8,152 bases of DNA from an uncultured Ignavibacteria bacterium (GTDB lineage: Bacteria; Bacteroidota; Ignavibacteria; Ignavibacteriales; Ignavibacteriaceae): positions 1 through 8,152 of the forward strand of contig CALKUG010000279.1 of NCBI GenBank assembly GCA_937996765.1, written 5' to 3'. The position numbers and the translations under genes are program-made. Shown piece by piece: positions 6,322 through 8,152 of this stretch. Under the pieces are notes generated by a model. It did no database searches. It was given only the letters and a program-made list of their open reading frames with translations, and was not told the DNA's origin. Numbering within the stretch: the stretch's first letter is position 1; the number at the start of each line of letters is the position of its first letter.

Positions 6322-8152
6322 TCAGATAAATAATTCTTTTCTCAAATATAAGCCCGTGGGTGATTGGGTTGAATGGGCTGCTTCTTCTGGTGTGCCGGCA
6401 AACACAATCTCACCGCCAAACTCTCCACCTCCCGGACCCAAATCTACCATATAATCTGCTGTTTTAATAACATCGAGATTATGCTCAACCACAACAACGG
6501 TGTTTCCTTTTTCAACAAGTTTATTTAACACTGCAAGCAGTACATGCACGTCGTCGAAATGGAGTCCTGTTGTGGGTTCATCTAAAAAGTAAATGGTTTT
6601 ACCTGTACTCACTTTACTGAGCTCGGTTGCAAGCTTTACTCTCTGTGCCTCGCCGCCGCTAAGTGTGGTTGCTTGTTGCCCCAATTTTATATAGCCAAGT
6701 CCCACATCCATAAGGGCTGCAACCTTACGCCTAATGCGCGGCATATCTTCAAAAAACTTAAACGCCTCTTCCACCGTCATTTCAAGCACATCCGAAATTG
6801 ATTTTGTTTTGTAAAGTACTTCGAGGGTTTCGCGGTTGTAGCGTTTACCGTTACATACTTCGCAAGTTACATAAACATCGGGGAGAAAGTTCATCTCGAT
6901 TTTGCGCAGCCCATCACCGCCACATTCTTCGCATCTACCACCTTCAACATTAAATGAGAATCTGCCTGTTGCATAGCCGCGCATTTTTGATTCGGGCATT
7001 TGGGCATAGAGGTCGCGTATGAATGTGAATAAACCCGTGTAAGTTGCGGGATTTGAACGGGGTGTTCTTCCTATAGGTGATTGATCTATCTCGATAACTT
7101 TATCAATATGCTCCAATCCTGATACCGATTTATAAGGTAGCGATGGAACCTTGCTATGGTAAATTTTTTGTAAAAGTAACTTCACTAATGTTTCGTTAAT
7201 AAGCGTTGATTTTCCGCTTCCGCTTATTCCGGCTATAGCCACAAATGTACCGAGTGGGAGAGTAAGAGTAACATTCTTGAGGTTGTTCCCTGATGCGCCT
7301 TTGAGTACAATACTATTTCCATTCCCCTTACGTCTTTCTGCAGGTATTTCTATGGACTTGAGTCCTTTGAGATACTGTATAGTAAGACTATTTTTTTCAT
7401 ACTTTTTGGCGTGCAATAATTCTTTGATTTCACCCATTGCAGTAACTTCGCCGCCGTGTTCACCTGCTCGCGGACCAAGATCCACCAGGTAATCGGCACT
7501 TTCAATAGTTTCTTTATCGTGTTCTACTACAATAACGGTGTTATCAAGGTCGCGAAGGTTTTTGAGAGATTTGATAAGTTTAAGATTGTCGCTTTGGTGA
7601 AGTCCGATACTCGGTTCATCCAAAACATAGAGCACGCCTGCAAGTTGCGAACCGATTTGTGTTGCAAGCCGAATACGCTGCGATTCGCCTCCGCTTAATG
7701 TGCGCGCACTTCGATTGAGAGTAATGTAATCTAACCCAACGTTGAGGAGGAAATTTAAACGCGAAGTAATTTCTTTAAGAATGGGTTGGGCGATAAGTGC
7801 TTCGCGACCTGAAAGTACAACTGCATCAAAAAACTCTTGTGCTCGTGAAATAGAAAGCGAGGTAACTTCGGCAATGTTTTTTTCTTGAAATGTAACGGAA
7901 AGAGATTCTTTTTTTAGTCTGCCTCCGTTACAAGTAGGGCATTCTTTAACGTTCATATAACTTTCCACCCACTCGCGTATTTTAGCTGAGGAAGTGTTAT
8001 CGAAGTTATTTTTTAGATGCTCTATTAACCCTTTGAATTTGAAGTTGTAATAAACAGGATTTTTCGAATTTGGCGAATAGGTAACAGGCACCTTATCCGG
8101 TGAGCCGTTGAGAACAATGTTCATTTGCTCTTTGGTAAGGTCTTTGATTTTT
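6322..8152 (-). CDS. uvrA: UvrABC system protein A, C-terminal two thirds (5' end outside window)
   Basis: UvrA is the DNA-damage-recognition ATPase of nucleotide excision repair; it loads UvrB at lesions. About 609 codons are present out of roughly 940, and the frame is open to the window edge (KIKDLTKEQ precedes the Met at 8124), so that Met is internal. Numbering from it, the protein shows a CPTC pair (62-65), first-domain signature LSGGESQR (143-150), Walker B LYVLDEPSIGLH (165-176) and EHD (201-203). The second domain has Walker A GISGSGKST (299-307), the DNA-binding zinc module CEEC-x19-CEVC (398-424), LSGGEAQR (488-495), FLDEPTTGLH (513-522) and VVEHNLDV (545-552). DQSPIGRTPRSNPATYTG (347-364) is a UvrA hallmark. 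The first Walker A and the first zinc module lie outside the window. All visible motifs are intact. It is the first visible gene of the minus-strand operon; its promoter is not in view. Confidence 0.97.
   Translation of the reverse strand, partial: KIKDLTKEQMNIVLNGSPDKVPVTYSPNSKNPVYYNFKFKGLIEHLKNNFDNTSSAKIREWVESYMNVKECPTCNGGRLKKESLSVTFQEKNIAEVTSLSISRAQEFFDAVVLSGREALIAQPILKEITSRLNFLLNVGLDYITLNRSARTLSGGESQRIRLATQIGSQLAGVLYVLDEPSIGLHQSDNLKLIKSLKNLRDLDNTVIVVEHDKETIESADYLVDLGPRAGEHGGEVTAMGEIKELLHAKKYEKNSLTIQYLKGLKSIEIPAERRKGNGNSIVLKGASGNNLKNVTLTLPLGTFVAIAGISGSGKSTLINETLVKLLLQKIYHSKVPSLPYKSVSGLEHIDKVIEIDQSPIGRTPRSNPATYTGLFTFIRDLYAQMPESKMRGYATGRFSFNVEGGRCEECGGDGLRKIEMNFLPDVYVTCEVCNGKRYNRETLEVLYKTKSISDVLEMTVEEAFKFFEDMPRIRRKVAALMDVGLGYIKLGQQATTLSGGEAQRVKLATELSKVSTGKTIYFLDEPTTGLHFDDVHVLLAVLNKLVEKGNTVVVVEHNLDVIKTADYMVDLGPGGGEFGGEIVFAGTPEEAAHSTQSPTGLYLRKELFI

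Noticed and set aside
6322..8124. Reading uvrA as a complete 600-residue protein starting at the Met at 8124
   Set aside because: The frame continues upstream to the window edge with UvrA-like sequence (KIKDLTKEQ), and the first Walker A and first zinc module are missing, so the gene is simply cut by the window.
1..8152. Defence system, prophage, CRISPR array or insertion sequence
   Set aside because: I saw no regularly spaced repeats, transposase, integrase or toxin-antitoxin motifs; every long frame is a housekeeping gene, a lipoprotein, or a shadow of one.

Overview
This window looks like ordinary bacterial chromosome made of densely packed housekeeping genes. I see no mobile element, CRISPR array, tRNA, rRNA or phage gene. 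The DNA is AT-rich. Several traits point to the Bacteroidota/Chlorobiota/Ignavibacteria branch: a menaquinone-type UbiE/MenG carrying the motif YDLLNHLLSAGVD, mixed use of Shine-Dalgarno sites (several genes with none, one with a strong AAGGAG), a large lipoprotein with Lys and acidic residues just after the lipid cysteine, and a YheS/YdiF-type ABC-F protein. This placement is inferred from recalled family features; no search was run.

Layout. On the + strand, bases 1-35 hold the last codons of an unidentified gene that overlaps the start of an ABC-F ATPase (35-1978) in a TAATG junction. A ROK-family sugar kinase on the minus strand (1988-2959) converges on the ABC-F gene with 9 bases between the stops. 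A 102-base divergent intergenic region (2960-3061) separates the ROK gene from a + strand pair: rsmA/ksgA (3062-3874, TTG start) and ubiE/menG (3897-4592). The ubiE stop faces the stop of a minus-strand gene across a single base.

The right half is a tightly linked minus-strand gene string read right to left: uvrA (8152-6322, 5' end outside the window), a small AhpD-like carboxymuconolactone decarboxylase-family protein (6310-5954), rdgB (5957-5373) and an uncharacterised lipoprotein (5376-4594). The last two junctions are 4-base ATGA overlaps and the first gap is 11 bases, so one transcript with coupled translation is likely. A stem-loop about 50 bases past the last stop, inside the 3' end of ubiE, could end this transcript.

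The genes fit general roles: translation (ABC-F, RsmA), respiratory quinone synthesis (UbiE/MenG), sugar phosphorylation (ROK), DNA repair and nucleotide-pool cleaning (UvrA, RdgB) and possibly peroxide or thiol chemistry (AhpD-like). The only protein of really unknown function is the lipoprotein. I found no clear sign of a new biological system; the most worthwhile leads are the uvrA-AhpD-like-rdgB-lipoprotein operon and the lipoprotein itself.
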